Source: an uncultured Alphaproteobacteria bacterium (lineage in GTDB: Bacteria > Pseudomonadota > Alphaproteobacteria > Rs-D84). Taken from it: a DNA stretch of 22,052 nucleotides. The DNA lies in assembly GCA_904502245.1 (NCBI GenBank), contig CAJGDN010000012.1:1-22052 (forward strand), given 5' to 3'. Position 1 is the first letter of the stretch. The number at the start of each line of letters is the position of its first letter. Of this stretch, positions 21,996 to 22,052 are shown piece by piece. A program made the position numbers and the translations under genes. The notes beneath the pieces were generated by a model. The model did not search any database and was not told the DNA's origin. It saw nothing but the letters and a program-made list of their open reading frames with translations.

Positions 21996-22052
21996 TTATC
22001 CACGAAATCCCATCGCGACAATAAACATTTCCACACTGTCTTTACGCGAAGA
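21996..22052 (-). CDS. C-terminal end of an unknown protein (cut by window edge)
   Basis: Eighteen codons in frame with a TAA stop at 21996 (peptide end SVEMFIVAMGFRG) lie directly before the terminator hairpin. The arrangement of stop then hairpin suggests a real gene entering from the right. Too little is present to identify it, and the frame is inferred only from the stop-terminator layout. Confidence 0.35.
   Translation of the reverse strand, partial: SSRKDSVEMFIVAMGFRG

Noticed and set aside
1..22052. CRISPR array, transposase, integrase or phage genes
   Set aside because: No regularly spaced repeats, terminal inverted repeats or mobile-element protein motifs were seen.

Overview
The window looks like chromosome of a Gram-negative, probably alphaproteobacterial organism of moderate-to-low GC. 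It carries lipid A genes (lpxA, lpxB), an outer-membrane beta-barrel protein, a membrane-anchored M23 peptidase followed by a bactofilin, and ordinary housekeeping genes. There is no sign of prophage, transposon, CRISPR or plasmid functions. The + strand is strongly A/C-rich in coding and non-coding DNA whatever the gene direction, so the whole window probably lies on one replichore with the + strand lagging.

Layout: a partial minus-strand gene (1-99) and four minus-strand tRNAs (Val-CAC, Leu-TAA, Ala-CGC, Leu-CAG; 204-583). A 972-residue cysteine-rich exported protein of unknown function (692-3610, +) converges on lpxA-lpxB (minus). A polytopic membrane protein (5636-6619, minus) is divergent from a four-gene + operon (6660-9411): YfiC/TrmN6-type tRNA methyltransferase, M23 peptidase, bactofilin and rpiB. 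That operon converges on leuS (minus). A small two-TM protein (11979-12311, +) converges on tlyA (minus). A gene-poor A/C-rich stretch of about 600 bp follows. Then come aroK-mscL (minus), a beta-barrel outer-membrane protein (14992-16071, +), hisS-prfA (minus), an unexplained structured element (about 18879-18970), tkt-YgjP-type metalloprotease (minus), rnhA (+) and the tail of another minus-strand gene.

The genes cover translation (leuS, hisS, prfA, tRNAs, tRNA and rRNA methyltransferases), envelope biogenesis (lpxA/B, M23-bactofilin, beta-barrel protein, mscL), the non-oxidative pentose phosphate pathway (tkt, rpiB), aromatic biosynthesis (aroK) and RNA:DNA hybrid removal (rnhA). Convergent pairs share compact bidirectional terminators.

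The most unusual signals are small. The Ala tRNA has swapped the near-universal G19-C56 tertiary pair for A19-U56. Four genes (trmN6-like, tlyA, aroK, tkt) have a -10 box so close to the ATG that their mRNAs should be leaderless. Two divergent gene pairs share a TATTATA element that serves as -10 box on both strands. leuS and hisS share an identical 15-nt leader block. A 10-bp long-range stem with a competing hairpin and its own promoter sits upstream of hisS. Several enzymes carry changes at conserved positions (AroK GEG for GGG, LpxA His160 to Leu, a non-alphaproteobacterial-looking LeuRS). All functional calls come from reading motifs; no database search was possible.
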